Shown in pieces: positions 35,550 to 46,856 of a stretch of 64,000 nt of DNA. Origin of the DNA: Valencia hispanica (Eukaryota; Chordata; Actinopteri; Cyprinodontiformes; Valenciidae); contig OY747713.1 of the NCBI GenBank assembly GCA_963556495.2, positions 29,028,961-29,092,960 on the forward strand, read 5' to 3'. Positions within the stretch are counted from its first letter, which is position 1. The number at the start of each line of letters is the position of its first letter. Under the pieces are notes generated by a model. The model was given only the letters and a program-made list of their open reading frames with translations, ran no database searches and was not told where the DNA came from. A program made the position numbers and the translations under genes.

Positions 35550-35975
35550 TATATTGTATTAATTATTTGTAGAGTAGCTACGACCTGTACCCAGGAAGAG
35601 GTTCAGCCTGTGCTAAAATGAGCAGTGCTCACTAAAAAGTACCACTGAAGCAGAGCTGTAATGAATGTAATATTGCTTCGTGCTCCAAAGGCAAGTTCAG
35701 CAGGGTCACAGGCTCAGCGAATAAGCTTTGCCTGAGCTTGGAAAATGTGGTGTTGGTGGAAAGAGAGGAAGAAGCCCATTGTTTGGATGGAATGCATCTT
35801 TAATGATGCATTTTATCTTGCCCTTGCCGATTAAAACGTATCTGTTCCCAGTGGTTAGAAACTGGGTAAAAGTTATCTAATGGGGAAATGTTACCACAAG
35901 ATGAAAGACTTTCTAATGCAAAGGCTCAGTTACAATAGAGATTGACTTGTTTTTTAAGAGGATCTTTATCTGATA
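35550..35975. other. Intronic spacer between two Tc1 elements
   Basis: Ordinary sequence with no frame or repeat recognised. It ends with the TA before the next Tc1 end. Confidence 0.5.
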
Positions 35976-36733
35976 CAGTGGGGCTAAAATGTATTTGGCA
36001 GCCACCGATTGTGCAAGTTGTCCCACTCAAAAATATGAATGAGGTCTGTAATTTTCCTCATAGGTACACTTCAACTGTGAGAGACAGAATATAAAAAAAT
36101 CCAGGAATTCACTTTATACAGTATGATTTATTGTATGTGTAATGGTGAAAAAAATAAGTATTTGGCCAAATACAAATTAACAAATGTTCACTTCAATCCT
36201 TTGTAAAGTAACCTTGGTTGGCAATGACAGAGATCAAATGTTCCCTGTAGGTCTTCACCAGGTTTGAACACACTATAGCTGGTATTTGGGCCTATTCTTC
36301 CTTGCAAATCTTCTCTAGAGCTGTGATGTTTTGACTTTCAACTCCCTCCACAGATTCTCTGTTGGATTGAGGTCTGAAGACTGGCTAGGCCACTCCAGAT
36401 CCTTGAAATGCTTTTTACGTAGCTACTCCTTCATTGTCCGGGCGTTGTGTTTGGGATCGTGGTCATGCTGGAAGATCCAGACACGTTTCATCTTCAATGC
36501 CCTCACTGATAATAGGAAGGTTTTGCCATGGTACAGTACATAGGCCCATTCATCCTTGACTTAATATGGATCAGTCCTCCTTTGCAGAAAAGCAGCCCCA
36601 AAGCATGATGTTTCCACTCCCATGCTGCACAGTGGGTGTTCTTGGGATGCAACTCAGCATTCTTCCTTCTCCAAACATGACGAGTGGCGTTTATACCAAA
36701 GAGTTCTATTTTGGTCTCATCTGACCACATTAA
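35976..36733 (-). pseudogene. Tc1-like transposon fragment, another family
   Basis: The end CAGTGGGGCTAAAATG follows TA (35974-35975). A terminal region, and then on the minus strand the C-terminal half of a Tc1 transposase, follow; the frame near 36503-36730 reads MWSDETKIELFG with the first Asp, then KGGLIHI. Further down, 'ccagatccttgaaatg' and 'catgctggaagatccag' regions correspond to the NPIE and HD blocks. The 5' half and the other terminal repeat are missing, and several frameshifts are present. Confidence 0.75.
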
Positions 36734-38223
36734 ATTATCCCAGTACTCCTCTGGAGGGCCGGGATAATTTGTTTATATAATATATGATTTATATAATATG
36801 GGATTGATAAAAGGGATATAATATTGGAATGTGAGATTGTTTATGAATACCTGCCTGATAGGGCTGAAGTGTTAAAATAATAGATTAAGGAGTAAATTCA
36901 GCACTTGTGTTCTTCGAACAGCAAGTTACTGCACATGTACAGTATATGGAATAACAACAAAAGACTTTCCAAAATACAAGTTTATTAACAAAATGAATTC
37001 AACTTTCCAATCAAAATACTTTGATCAACAAACTCACTAAGTTAGTAACACACAATCAAACTATTTACTAAAAGAATGAACAATAAAACTAACTACCAAT
37101 AGTAAAAACAGGACAAATGTACCAATATGCATCGAAGTAAAAAAAAGAAAAAGTAAATTGACAGTGATGTCACGGTCAAATATGAATATATATGCTTAAA
37201 CTAGTCTATGTACGCACAAACTAGTGCCTTATTACTTGGCAAATAAAACGCTAACACATCCTAAGTTAAATAACCTGTTCTCTAGTCTTAACTAATAATG
37301 CTAAAAAGTTTTGCATTTCTAATGTCAATGTGTGGAAGAGGTTCAGTGAAGTCTAATCAGGTTGTTGTGTAGTTAAAAACGGCAATTTGCAAAGAATGAT
37401 TAGGCTCCTCCTAGTTTTTTCTCTAACACAACATGATGCATCACAAAATCTAACCCAATTTTGGGTTAAAACTACCCAACCTCTATTCCTACACATTAAA
37501 AACAACAATTGGGTTAAATAAATGAGCCTACAGTTTACTTTCTAAATAGAACTTGTCTATCTGTGAAGCTATTTTTTATTAGTTATTAGTTTTTTATTAT
37601 TTTATTTATCCAGACTACAGAAAGCAATGAGATATACAGAGGATTACTGCAGTGCTGCAAGTGGAAAATGCAATACACCTATCACATTTTAACTTTTATA
37701 TTTTGTAAACCTTGTATTATACCTCAAACCTGTCAAGGTGTCTGCATAAATATTCATGGCTGTTGACATTAAGTGTAGCTAGGTTGGTAATTGTTATATA
37801 AACTTCATATTATAGGTTGTTTTGGATTAGCTGCTGTCACTCAGAAACATTTCTGTTATTTATAATGCAAAGTTTACACAGCACCGATTTAATGTGGGAG
37901 AAATTATGTGGTGGCAATTCTGTTCCCTTCTATCATTTTCTGTGATGGATCATTTTACATTTGGGGAACTGATGAAATAACATCACAAAGCAATATACAT
38001 GGATTTATTATTAACTCAGCTGTGTTGCAATACAGTATGCATGCACATTATGTCAAATCAGTTTATCTATTGCTTCTGATTTGATTGCCTTTCCTGAACT
38101 TCATGTGTTGCTGCATACTTCAGTAACTTCCATGAAATATATAATATTATTTTTTCTTTTTAGCTGATAAAAAGTAATTCATTTGATAGCTTATCAGTTA
38201 AACCAGACTGTACAATATGATTC

Positions 38224-38285
<62 letters not shown>

Positions 38286-40263
38286 GTGTGTGTGTGTATA
38301 ATATAATGGTGCCTAATAGATATCCCTTAATGGCATAAGGTATGATCTAATATTAGTTAGTTTAAAAAGCTAAAGAGTAGTAATAGCACCTTTAAGTTTA
38401 TTTATTTATTTATGTTTGTTGGAATATGGTGAATTCACTAATTGCAAAAATATGTTTTAAAGACGGAAAATGATCCCCCCTCTGCCTTCCTACCTTTCAG
38501 ATAAATAAGAGATGAAGAGAACACTAAACTATTCAGTCATTAGTATTTATAGTTATACTGTAGTTGAACTAAATCATTTAAATCGCATTCAAGTCCCAAA
38601 AGATGTATTGGTTTCATATTTTATAGGATTCCTAAGTTTTTTCTGTGTAATATATTACATCATTAATATACTGCCACTATAAATTTGTAGTTCTATTAAA
38701 TTGAAGAGTGTAGCTAAAAGTACTTCTGTCTAAGCAGGTTAGTTGGAAAAAATGTGGTGGGCAAGTCTATCCTTGCCAGTGAGTGGTCATTTAAACAAAG
38801 ACAAGTTAGCCATTACACATGCTAACAATACATTTATGTATTAATGTTGGGACATTCTTCAAACTGGAAATAGTCCCTACAGTTCTCATTTTTTTGATAC
38901 AGGAAGTAACCATCCTTCCTTATCTTTCTCTTGCAACAAGCATTAGAATATTTTATATTAATCATGCCCTGCTCATAAAATTGAAACTTTATAGAATGGT
39001 TGTAGAGCAGTTCCAGAGCTCTAAGTATTCTGGAGTAGAGGTAATTGTTGAAAAATGACCCTTCTGCAAGCTTTTCTCCATTTACAGTGCATTTCTATGT
39101 TTGCACTATGTTTGAAAAGACATGGGAAAATCTCAATTTCTGCATTATGGAAAAGGTAATCATATTTCTTTAGGCTGTTGAGGTAATACTTAATCTTCAG
39201 TTTAAAGGAGGTCTGTGATGCTTTTCTTTTTCCAACTTCCATTGCTTATATTTTGGATTCTCTAATGAAAGTTTTTCAAAGCTTCCATGGTATGGAAGAC
39301 AGCATGAATTACTGTTTTTTATTTAACATTATTTATAATTTTTATGAATATACTGGTGGCCTGGAATCAGGTAGTAGAAATAACTCCTCATGTCTCTAAA
39401 TGCTGATCAGGCTTATTACTCACTTCTCAACTTGATAACTCTCACAAACTTTTTATCTGGTTTGTTTGATGATATTTTGCCGTTCACGTTTAGACTTTAT
39501 ATGCCTATCCAAAATAAAATCAATATAAAACTCTTGCATACCAATTCGACAATACAAAGCTAAAAATAACGTGGGTACTTAAATTCTTAATCTCTGGCAA
39601 CACTGTAAAAGGTTGTGAAGGAAGATGTGAGAAGTGGGATTTCCTTGGCGATGTTACCTGATATTTACCGCTCAATAGGTTAGCTCCATGGGGGTCACTG
39701 CTCCCTGTGGTGTAACGCTGTGCATTTTTAAAGAGACAGAACAGGCTAAGCAGCAGGATGCCAGATGCCTCCCACAGCATTAGGAAAAGCACACAAACAC
39801 AGCACTGCTGACCTTTCACTCATATAAACACCATTAAATATGAAAAAGGACATAATTGAAAGTAACCACTGGCACTTTTTTCGTTTCACCCACACTACAT
39901 AGAAGCATTAATACTGAACAAAATAACAAGGCAACTAAACACCATTGAGCTCACCTCCGATAATAATCTTGACATTTCCTGTGGTGTCATTAGGACACAT
40001 TGCAAACACAAGTCAAGCCACTGATGGTGTGTAAAATGTCCAAAAACCCATTTCAAGCAAGGTCTATTGAAAGCTTAACCAGTGAAGATTTTTAACTTTG
40101 ACTATCGAATAAAATACTGTCAGAATAACTAAAAATTGCATTTAATTGTTAATTAATTCACATCTTCCAAAATTTACCGGTTGACAGTTTTAATTGTAAG
40201 ACCTTTGACTACAGTCTTATATATCATAAGTCATAAAAGCTATGTATTTATCAAAAAAAGACA
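36734..40263. other. Quiet intronic sequence
   Basis: AT-rich with short random frames. It holds the AT/TG microsatellite at 38227 and a small palindrome TAACCCAATTTTGGGTTA at about 37449. No exon or full element is seen. Confidence 0.55.
38227..38298. repeat. (AT)n(TG)n microsatellite
   Basis: About 56 bp of AT (38227-38282) continues into TG (38283-38298). Confidence 0.95.
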
Positions 40264-40295
40264 TTATTAAAAAGAGTTCACATTTCTCCTGTTTT

Positions 40296-40681
40296 CGTCA
40301 TGATGTTAGGTGTTTGTGTTCTGTTTGTGTTTCTTAGTGCTTTTCCTTATTTCATTATTTTCCCTTTAGTTCCAGGTGACTTCACTTTTATCAGGATGGT
40401 TTTCTTATTTCCCTCTCCTTTCAGTATTTATTCCCTTCCGTCAGGGATGGGTTGGTGTTGAAATTCAGCCCAGGAGCCTGGTTTTGAGAGGCATTTTTAT
40501 GTAATTGTTCAAAGGATGCAAGTGGAACCGTACTTTTAACAAAAATACTTCTATTGGTAGTATAACAACAAAAGAATATTGATAACATGTTTAAGTTCAT
40601 GATATGTTTCATCTAGTCACAACCAGAGGTGGGTATCTCGTTACATTACCTTGAGTGGATCTTTGAGAAAAAAAAAAAAAA

Positions 40682-40722
<41 letters not shown>

Positions 40723-42347
40723 TTTTCGCTTTTACTTGAGTAAAATTATGAAGTATCGCTACTCTTTCTTGAGTAAAATTTCTGGATCCTCATCTACTCA
40801 AAGTAATTACACTGAATCAAAACAAACATGTTTTCACCATAAACGCACCAGACAAGGACACAAACCTACAGTTTATGCTAAAGTGAGACCTCTTGTTTGT
40901 ACACAAGCTTTGTTGTTCTAATGTTATTTTCTAGCTGACGAGCCATTTGGAGATCAATTAAATATACAGTAAATACTATGTTGTCACTGAAACCCTGTTC
41001 TAACACAGATACATTACCAATTGTACGTATTAATTTAATACATTTTATGTTGAAAATATTGATTCAACAAAGTGTTTCTTCTGCTTTAAATTTATTTTGT
41101 AACTATATTTGTTTTAATTCGTTAATTGTACTCTTCTTGAAACAGAATTTTCACATAACGTCATATTTTGGTCTGTCTGATAAAACCATTTTAAATAATC
41201 AGTCCCCATAGAACTGATCTGACATTCTGCTCTGAGTACCTTTTTACGTATTTTTACTCCGAGTAAATTCTTGAACTTTATACTTTTACTTTAGAGCTAC
41301 TGTTACTTGAATACACACCTGTACACACCTCTGGTCGCAACATAAAAGATGCAGGGATATGTCCAAATTCCGTGGAATTGAGCGCATCCAGCGAGAGAGA
41401 GACTTTTCTGCGGCTGATTTGGTTATTCAAGAATGGAGACAACATCTTAGCCCAGGGACTGTGGACAATATATTTTGTTTTTAGACAGCAATCTCCAGAT
41501 GAAATATGTCAGCAATTGGAAATGAAATGGGAATAATTAATTGTAATGTTATATTCAGCAGGTTAGAGAAAGTTCAGCTGAAAATTAATCACTTTCAAAA
41601 AAGTGTTGCCTTGCCTGGAAATCTTTTAAATCACATGCAGAACAAACGGCGAGTTTAAAAAGTAATGAAGGATTTATAACATGAGCAATCTGTTGCTCTG
41701 CAGGCTGATGGACGGTAGAGATCAGCAAAGGTGTGCCGCAGCCGTACCGCGACTCTCACAAATATATTTTATAAAAGAAGATGCCTCACTCACGCACACA
41801 AAAAGACACACAGCAGGATCACAAGTGTGGCTCAATTGTGGCTGCTTTAGGAGTCCGAAAAACCCCCGAAAAAACATTCCGGCCACCGGCCCTAGAACAG
41901 AAAACTCCCAAACCTTCCCATGGCCACCCGCCCCTGCCTTCTGTCCTGTTCTCTTCCTCGTTCACCAGTGTAGTTATTTAGGATTTCTTCTGTCTTATCT
42001 TTCCTTGTTTCTCTCTTTTTACTCCTTCCCATTCCTCCTTTTTAGCCCAGCAGCTGATTAATTCCACCTGTGCTTTCCCTCTCACCTGCAACTACTAATT
42101 AGTCCCTGGTCTTCTCCCTGTCACTGTCCCCTTCTCCTCAGTATATTTAAGCCCTTCTCTGTCACTCACTACTCGCTGGTTCGTTGTCTAAATTCCCTGT
42201 TTTGGTTCCTGTGCTCCCTGTCGCTACACTTCCTGATTCCCCAGAGTTATGTAAGTTTCTCTTTCTAGTTCCCTTGTTACTATTAATTCATTGTTATTTT
42301 TTGTACTCCGCTGCTTTTGGGTCCTCATTACTTAGAAGATCATGACA
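40296..42347 (+). mobile_element. Solo LTR (with inserted hAT MITE)
   Basis: It starts CGTCATGATGTTAGG and ends AGATCATGACA, with an exact 5-bp duplication GTTTT at 40291-40295 and 42348-42352. The first base is C where the family has T (TG...CA). The right part shares 'ctcctcagtata', 'cactactcgctggt' and 'ttttgggtcct' with the LTRs at 44.1 and 44.7 kb. No internal coding region or second LTR is present, so it is a solo LTR. A hAT MITE (40624-41333) accounts for part of its excess length; about 700 bp more (roughly 40440-40620 and 41342-41900) is unassigned. Confidence 0.7.
40624..41333. mobile_element. hAT-like MITE (CAGAGGTGGG type)
   Basis: CAGAGGTGGG at the left and CACACCTCTG at the right form the ends. 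Duplications GTCACAAC (40616-40623) and GTCGCAAC (41334-41341) match at 7 of 8. The interior has poly-A, AT and AC runs (about 40668-40722) and 'tacttgagtaaaat' motifs typical of this fish miniature. No transposase is present. Confidence 0.85.
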
Positions 42348-42432
42348 GTTTTAGCTTCCCTTCATTGACTCCCTGTTAAATCCAGAATAGAATTTATTTA
42401 ATATCCTCCTGCTAACATATAAAGCCCTTATA

Positions 42433-43790
42433 TGCAGTTAAATAGCTTCATAGCAATGACCAACCCCTTTGATATTTTCAGTCTAGTTTCCATGCTCACC
42501 ACAGCACTGAGAGTGCCCTCGTCAAAGTTTTCAATGACATCCGTATAAATACAGACTGTGGTAAAACCACAGTGCTGGTTCTGTTGGACCTCAGTGCAGC
42601 ATTTGACACTGTTGATCATGATATATTATTGGAACGACTGGAGAGCTGGGTCGGACTCTCTGGTACAGTACTTGGCTGGTTCGAGTCTTACCTAAAGAAC
42701 AGGAACTTCTTTGTTTCAATACGAAACTGTTCATCAGAACGAACATAAATCACATGTGGGGTGCCCGAGGACTCCATCTTATGGCCAATTAGCTACTAAG
42801 ACTAGCTACCATAACTATGCAGGTGGTACTCAGCTTTACATTATGATGTCACCAGGTGACTTTGAACCCATCCAAACCCTAACTACATGCATCGAGCAAA
42901 TCAATGGATGGATGTGCCATAACTTTCTCCACCTGAACAGAAACAAAACTGAAGTAATTATTTTTGGACCTAAAGAGGAACGATCAAGAGTCAGCACACA
43001 GCTTCAATTAATGAAGCTAGAAACCACTGATCAGGCCTGCAATCTAGGTGTAATAAGGAACTCAGACCTGAACTTTCAAGATCACATAAAGACAATAACA
43101 ATGTCAGCCTTCTATCACCTGAAGAACGTTTCTAGCATTGAAGGACTGATGTTGCAACGGGACCTTGAAAACTCATCCATGTGTTTATCTTTAGTCGGAT
43201 TGATTACTGCAACATACAACAGCGTTCTCACAGGTCTATGATCCAGAATGCTGCTCCCCGTGTCCTTACTAGAACCAGGAAAGTAGAGCACATTACCTCA
43301 GTTCTAAAGTCCTTACACTGGCTACCTGTAGCTCAGAGAATAGACTTCAAAATCTTCCTACTAGTGGTATAAATCATTGAATGGCTTAGCACCAAAATAT
43401 ATTAAAGACCTGTTGTCACTGTACCAACCACACAGACCACTAGGTCCTCCAACTCTAGCCTACTAAACATCCCTAGACTCAAAACCAAACATGGAGAAGC
43501 AGCTTTCAGTTTCTATGCTCTCCTTATCTGGAACAGACTTTCTGGCAACTGAAGAGCTGCTGAAACACTGAGCTGCTTTAAATCAAAATTAAAAACTTAT
43601 CTGTTTAGAATGGCCTTTTGACAAAACGATTGTCATTTATATAATGTGTTCATGCTTTATTGTGTATCATGTGTTGTGTGTCTTTCATGCTAAATTACTT
43701 CTTTTGATTTCCAATGTTATTTTCTATGTTGACCACCAAATACCCTGTTGTTGAAAGTGTGCTATATAAATAAGATTGCGTTGCCTAAAT
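42433..43790 (+). pseudogene. LINE (CR1/L2-group, family C) ORF2 remnant
   Basis: The plus-strand reading with frameshifts gives [33 protein letters not shown] and ITCGVPEDS, then [28 protein letters not shown] and LKSLHWLPV. RT motifs are mostly present, but YADD is degraded (near 42815) and there are many stops. The 3' end 'gtgctatataaataagattg' lies near 43786. The 5' part is missing. Confidence 0.8.
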
Positions 43791-44110
43791 TGCTAAGTAG
43801 TCTTTTTGCCAGCACGACCTGGAATTGCTTGCTTAAAGCTCCATTCCTAGACTGAAACAACAAACAAAGGCTAGTAAGGGCCAATCAGGCAAAAAAAAAA
43901 AAAAATCATGCAACAGCAACTTCTTTTGTAAATCTGAAGAAGATATATGTTGGTTTCATATTTGGGATTGACATACAGTATAACTTCCAAATACATGCAT
44001 TTCAATTAGGTATTTTACATATGAAAATATAATTTTAAAATCAATAGTTCAAACATGTAGCCAACCTACACATTCCTACATCAGTTATACACTATGTTTG
44101 TAATAAACAT
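43791..44110. other. Intronic spacer
   Basis: Contains a run of about 15 A at 43894-43908. It ends with AACAT (44106-44110), the target duplication of the solo LTR that follows. Confidence 0.55.
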
Positions 44111-44716
44111 TGTCATGTTTGCGTATAAAGGACCCAAATGCAGCAAGTACAAATAGAATTATTTAATTACAACAAAGAACATGAACTTACAGAATTTGGG
44201 AAACCAGAAAATGCAGCAGCAGGGAAAAACAGGAACCAGACGGGGAAGAGTGACGATGGACCAGCGAGTAGTGACTGAACGAGAGCTGTATTTATACTGA
44301 GGAGGAAGTGAGGAAGTGACAGAAAAGCCTGAGGACTAATTCAGAGAAGCATATGCAGGTGAGAGGGAGAGAACAGGTGGAGACAATTAGCTGCTAGGGC
44401 ACAGTGGAAAAATGGCAAGGAGGAAACATAGAGGAAGGCCAAGAACCAAACATAAGAAATGACTAAACAGAACTATACTGAATGAGAAATTAAGTATAAC
44501 AGAACTAACGGGACAAGTAATGAGGAAAAAGCAAATAAGACTAAAAAACTAAGCAAAAGGTGAGAATGTCTAAAGATAGGAAATGAACATATAGAAGACA
44601 AAGCCCAAAAAAAAGTAACAATATGAACCTAAAGTATAATTTAACACCGAGGAATAAACCAAAATAAGGTGAACTGAATAAGGAAATGAAATTACTGAAA
44701 CTCCACACAAACACCT

Positions 44717-45226
44717 TGTCATGTTTTGCAGTTTAAACTGGACCCAAAAGCAGCAGAGTAAATACAAAAAATGATTTAATGAAAAACCACACGGAACTTA
44801 CAGAAACTCGGGAGGGTACAGGCAGCAACAGGGAAACACAGGAACCAGACGGGCAACAAGGAAGGCAGGAATCAGGCGGGGAAGAAAGACGGACGAACCA
44901 GCGAGTTGTGACTGAAAGAGGGCCATATTTATACTGAGGGAGGAGAGTGAAGAGTGAAGCAGAGAAGGAGCAGGACCAATTAAGGGAAGTGGTTGCAGCT
45001 GAGGGGGAGTGAGCAGGTGGAAGTGATTAGCTGGGACAGGAGGTGAAATGGCTGGGAGACAGAAAACTGGGAAACTAGAAGAATCTTAAGAAACTAACTA
45101 AATACAAGACTACGGGGAAACCAGAAAGTCCAGAAATCACAAGAAAGACTAAGAATAGCAAAACATGAAAATAGAACTAAATAAGGAAAATCACTAACAA
45201 AAGCCAAACACCCGGGGATCACAACA
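44717..45226 (-). repeat. 3' LTR of the 44.7-kb element
   Basis: 510 bp, TG...CA on the minus strand. It contains TATAAATA (complement of 44926-44933) and ATTAAA (complement of 44775-44780) as likely core promoter and polyadenylation signals. Confidence 0.92.
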
Positions 45227-45260
45227 CAACCTCCCCCTCAAGGGCGGATACCAGACGCCC

Positions 45261-46856
45261 CTAGAAGTCCAACAAAAACAAACCGAACCCAACCCAACCA
45301 GGGTGGGCGGAGGGGGCCTCGGAAGGAGGGCCAGAGTCCAAAACAAAAACACACCCATCCAGGGTGGGTGGAGGCCTGCGACGACGAGGAACCAGAAGAC
45401 GGAGACGAGGAACCGGGCGACGAGGAACCGGGCGACGAGGAGGCCGGCGACGAGGAACCAAGAGGCGAGGAGGCCGGCGACGAGGAACCAAGAGGCGAGG
45501 AGGCCGGCGACGAGGAACCAAGAGGCGAGGAGGCCGGCACAGGAGCAGAACCTTGTGTCGTGGTGGCCGGCACCGGAGCAGGACCTTGTGGCGTGGTGGC
45601 CGGCACCGGAGCAGGACCTTGTGGCGTGGTGGCCGGCACCGGAGCAGGACCTTGTGGCGTGGTGGCCGGCACCGGAGCAGGACCTTGTGGCGTGGTGGCC
45701 GGCACCGGAGCAGGACCTTGTGGCGTGGTGGCCGGCACCGGAGCAGGACCTTGTGGCGTGGTGGCCGGCACCGGAGCAGGACCTTGTGGCGTGGTGGCCG
45801 GCACCGGAGCAGGACCTTGTGGCGCGGGGGCCGGCTGCGGAGCAGGACCTTGTGGCGCGGGGGCCTACGAGAGGACGGTGTGGAGGACCCATGACGTGGC
45901 GCTGAAGACCCGCGACGTGGCCCTGAAGACCCGCGACGTGGCGCTGAAGACCCGCGACGTGGTGCTGAAGACCCGCGACGTGGCGCTGAAGACCCGCGAC
46001 GTGGCGCTGAAGACCCATGACGTGGCGCTGGACTCACGGCCGTGTCCCTCTGGACACCCAGGGCGGAGCCAAGAGTCCGAGGCGTGTCCTCCCAGACACC
46101 CCTGGCGGAGTCAGGAACCCGAGGCGTGTCCCTCTGGACACCCTCGGCGGAGTCTGGATCCCGAGGCGTGTCCCTCTGGACACCCTCGGCGGAGACAGGA
46201 GCCCGAGGCGTGTCCCTCTGGACACCCCCGGCGGAGACAGGAGCCCGAGGCGTGTCCCCCTGGACACCCCCGGCGGAGACAGGAGCCCGAGGCGTGTCCC
46301 TCTGGACACCCCCGGCGGAGACAGGAACAGGATTCAGAGGCGTGTCCTCTGGAACACCCTCTGCGGAGTCAGGAACAGGAACCAGAGGTGTGTCCCTTGG
46401 GACACCCCCTGTGGAGACAGGAACCCGAGGCGTGTCCTCCCGGACACCCCTGGCAGAAACAGGAACCAGGGGCGTGTCCTCCGAAACACCCCCTGCGGAG
46501 CCTGGGATCAGAGGCGTGTCCTCTGGGACACCCCCAGAGAGCTGGCAGACTGTCAAGGCCGGGCCGAAACTAGGGGGCTGCACCTGGGGTCGAGGCGGGA
46601 GAGGCCTCCCCAACTGGCCAGCAAATGTTGCCAGTTTGTTCCACTCCGCCTCTTCCCAAAATGCAGTCAACCCCAGCTCGGCCAGTAATGGCGACCAGGG
46701 CCTTTGCAAAGCCAACAGTTCCTCTGCTGCCCCGATCCGGACCCAAGGCGGGGAGAGAGTGGCCATTAGGTCCAAATGCTGCCTTAAATACAGGCGCAAC
46801 GTGGGCAGACAGCGAGCTTCTGCTGGGTCCAAAGACTGGCTGGTTCGTTCTGTCAT
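45261..46856 (-). CDS. Repeat-rich protein of the LTR element, function unknown
   Basis: The 531-codon frame starts with an ATG in the last bases of the 5' LTR (MTERTSQSLDPAEARC). The first roughly 100 residues are non-repetitive, mainly leucine/tryptophan-rich and predicted helical (LRLYLRQHLDLMA, FWEEAEWNKLATFAGQLG). They may be a gag-like domain, but I cannot identify it. Four tandem arrays follow: about eleven 14-residue units (GGVQRDTPRAPVSA type), about seven 7-residue units (GSSAPRR), ten 11-residue units (CRPPRHKVLLR) and four 10-residue units (RRPPRLLVPR). A short C-terminus has a hydrophobic end. There is no zinc knuckle, protease or RT. The strongly basic repeats could bind nucleic acid. 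Repeat units are multiples of three bases, so other frames are also open; this frame is chosen for its position after the LTR promoter. Confidence 0.6.
   Translation of the reverse strand: MTERTSQSLDPAEARCLPTLRLYLRQHLDLMATLSPPWVRIGAAEELLALQRPWSPLLAELGLTAFWEEAEWNKLATFAGQLGRPLPPRPQVQPPSFGPALTVCQLSGGVPEDTPLIPGSAGGVSEDTPLVPVSARGVREDTPRVPVSTGGVPRDTPLVPVPDSAEGVPEDTPLNPVPVSAGGVQRDTPRAPVSAGGVQGDTPRAPVSAGGVQRDTPRAPVSAEGVQRDTPRDPDSAEGVQRDTPRVPDSARGVWEDTPRTLGSALGVQRDTAVSPAPRHGSSAPRRGSSAPRRGSSAPRRGSSAPRRGSSGPRRGSSAPRHGSSTPSSRRPPRHKVLLRSRPPRHKVLLRCRPPRHKVLLRCRPPRHKVLLRCRPPRHKVLLRCRPPRHKVLLRCRPPRHKVLLRCRPPRHKVLLRCRPPRHKVLLRCRPPRHKVLLLCRPPRLLVPRRRPPRLLVPRRRPPRLLVPRRRPPRRPVPRRPVPRLRLLVPRRRRPPPTLDGCVFVLDSGPPSEAPSAHPGWVGFGLFLLDF
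45421..45540. repeat. 30-bp tandem array, 4 units
   Basis: Unit begins cgaggaaccaagaggcgagg. The last three units are near-identical and the first is diverged. Confidence 0.9.
45541..45870. repeat. 33-bp tandem array, 10 units
   Basis: Unit begins cggagcaggaccttgtggcg. Inner units are identical; the outer ones vary. No unique spacers lie between units. Confidence 0.95.
45893..46037. repeat. 21-bp tandem array, about 7 units
   Basis: Unit gacgtggcgctgaagacccg plus C, with single-base variants. Confidence 0.9.
46040..46535. repeat. 42-bp tandem array, about 11 units
   Basis: Unit contains gaggcgtgtccctctggaca and cggcggagacagga. It is more diverged than the other arrays, especially at its right side. 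Confidence 0.88.

Larger units (their letters stand above)
40264..42432 (+). mobile_element. LINE B family 3' fragment split by an LTR
   Basis: 40264-40295 (attattaaaaag, cacatttctcctgtttt) and 42353-42432 (agcttcccttc, ctccctgttaaatccagaat) together match LINE B at about 14622-14733. The LTR at 40296-42347 interrupts them. It is a short coding-region fragment with no open frame. Confidence 0.7.

Noticed and set aside
44111..44716. DNA transposon with TGTCATG inverted ends
   Set aside because: The TG...CA termini, 5-bp duplications, TATA box and homology to a flanked two-LTR element show that it is an LTR, not a TIR element.
45421..46535. Regular 21-42-bp repeats that superficially resemble a CRISPR array
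   Set aside because: There are no unique spacers, units are adjacent, the sequence is coding-like and it lies between LTRs in a fish genome.
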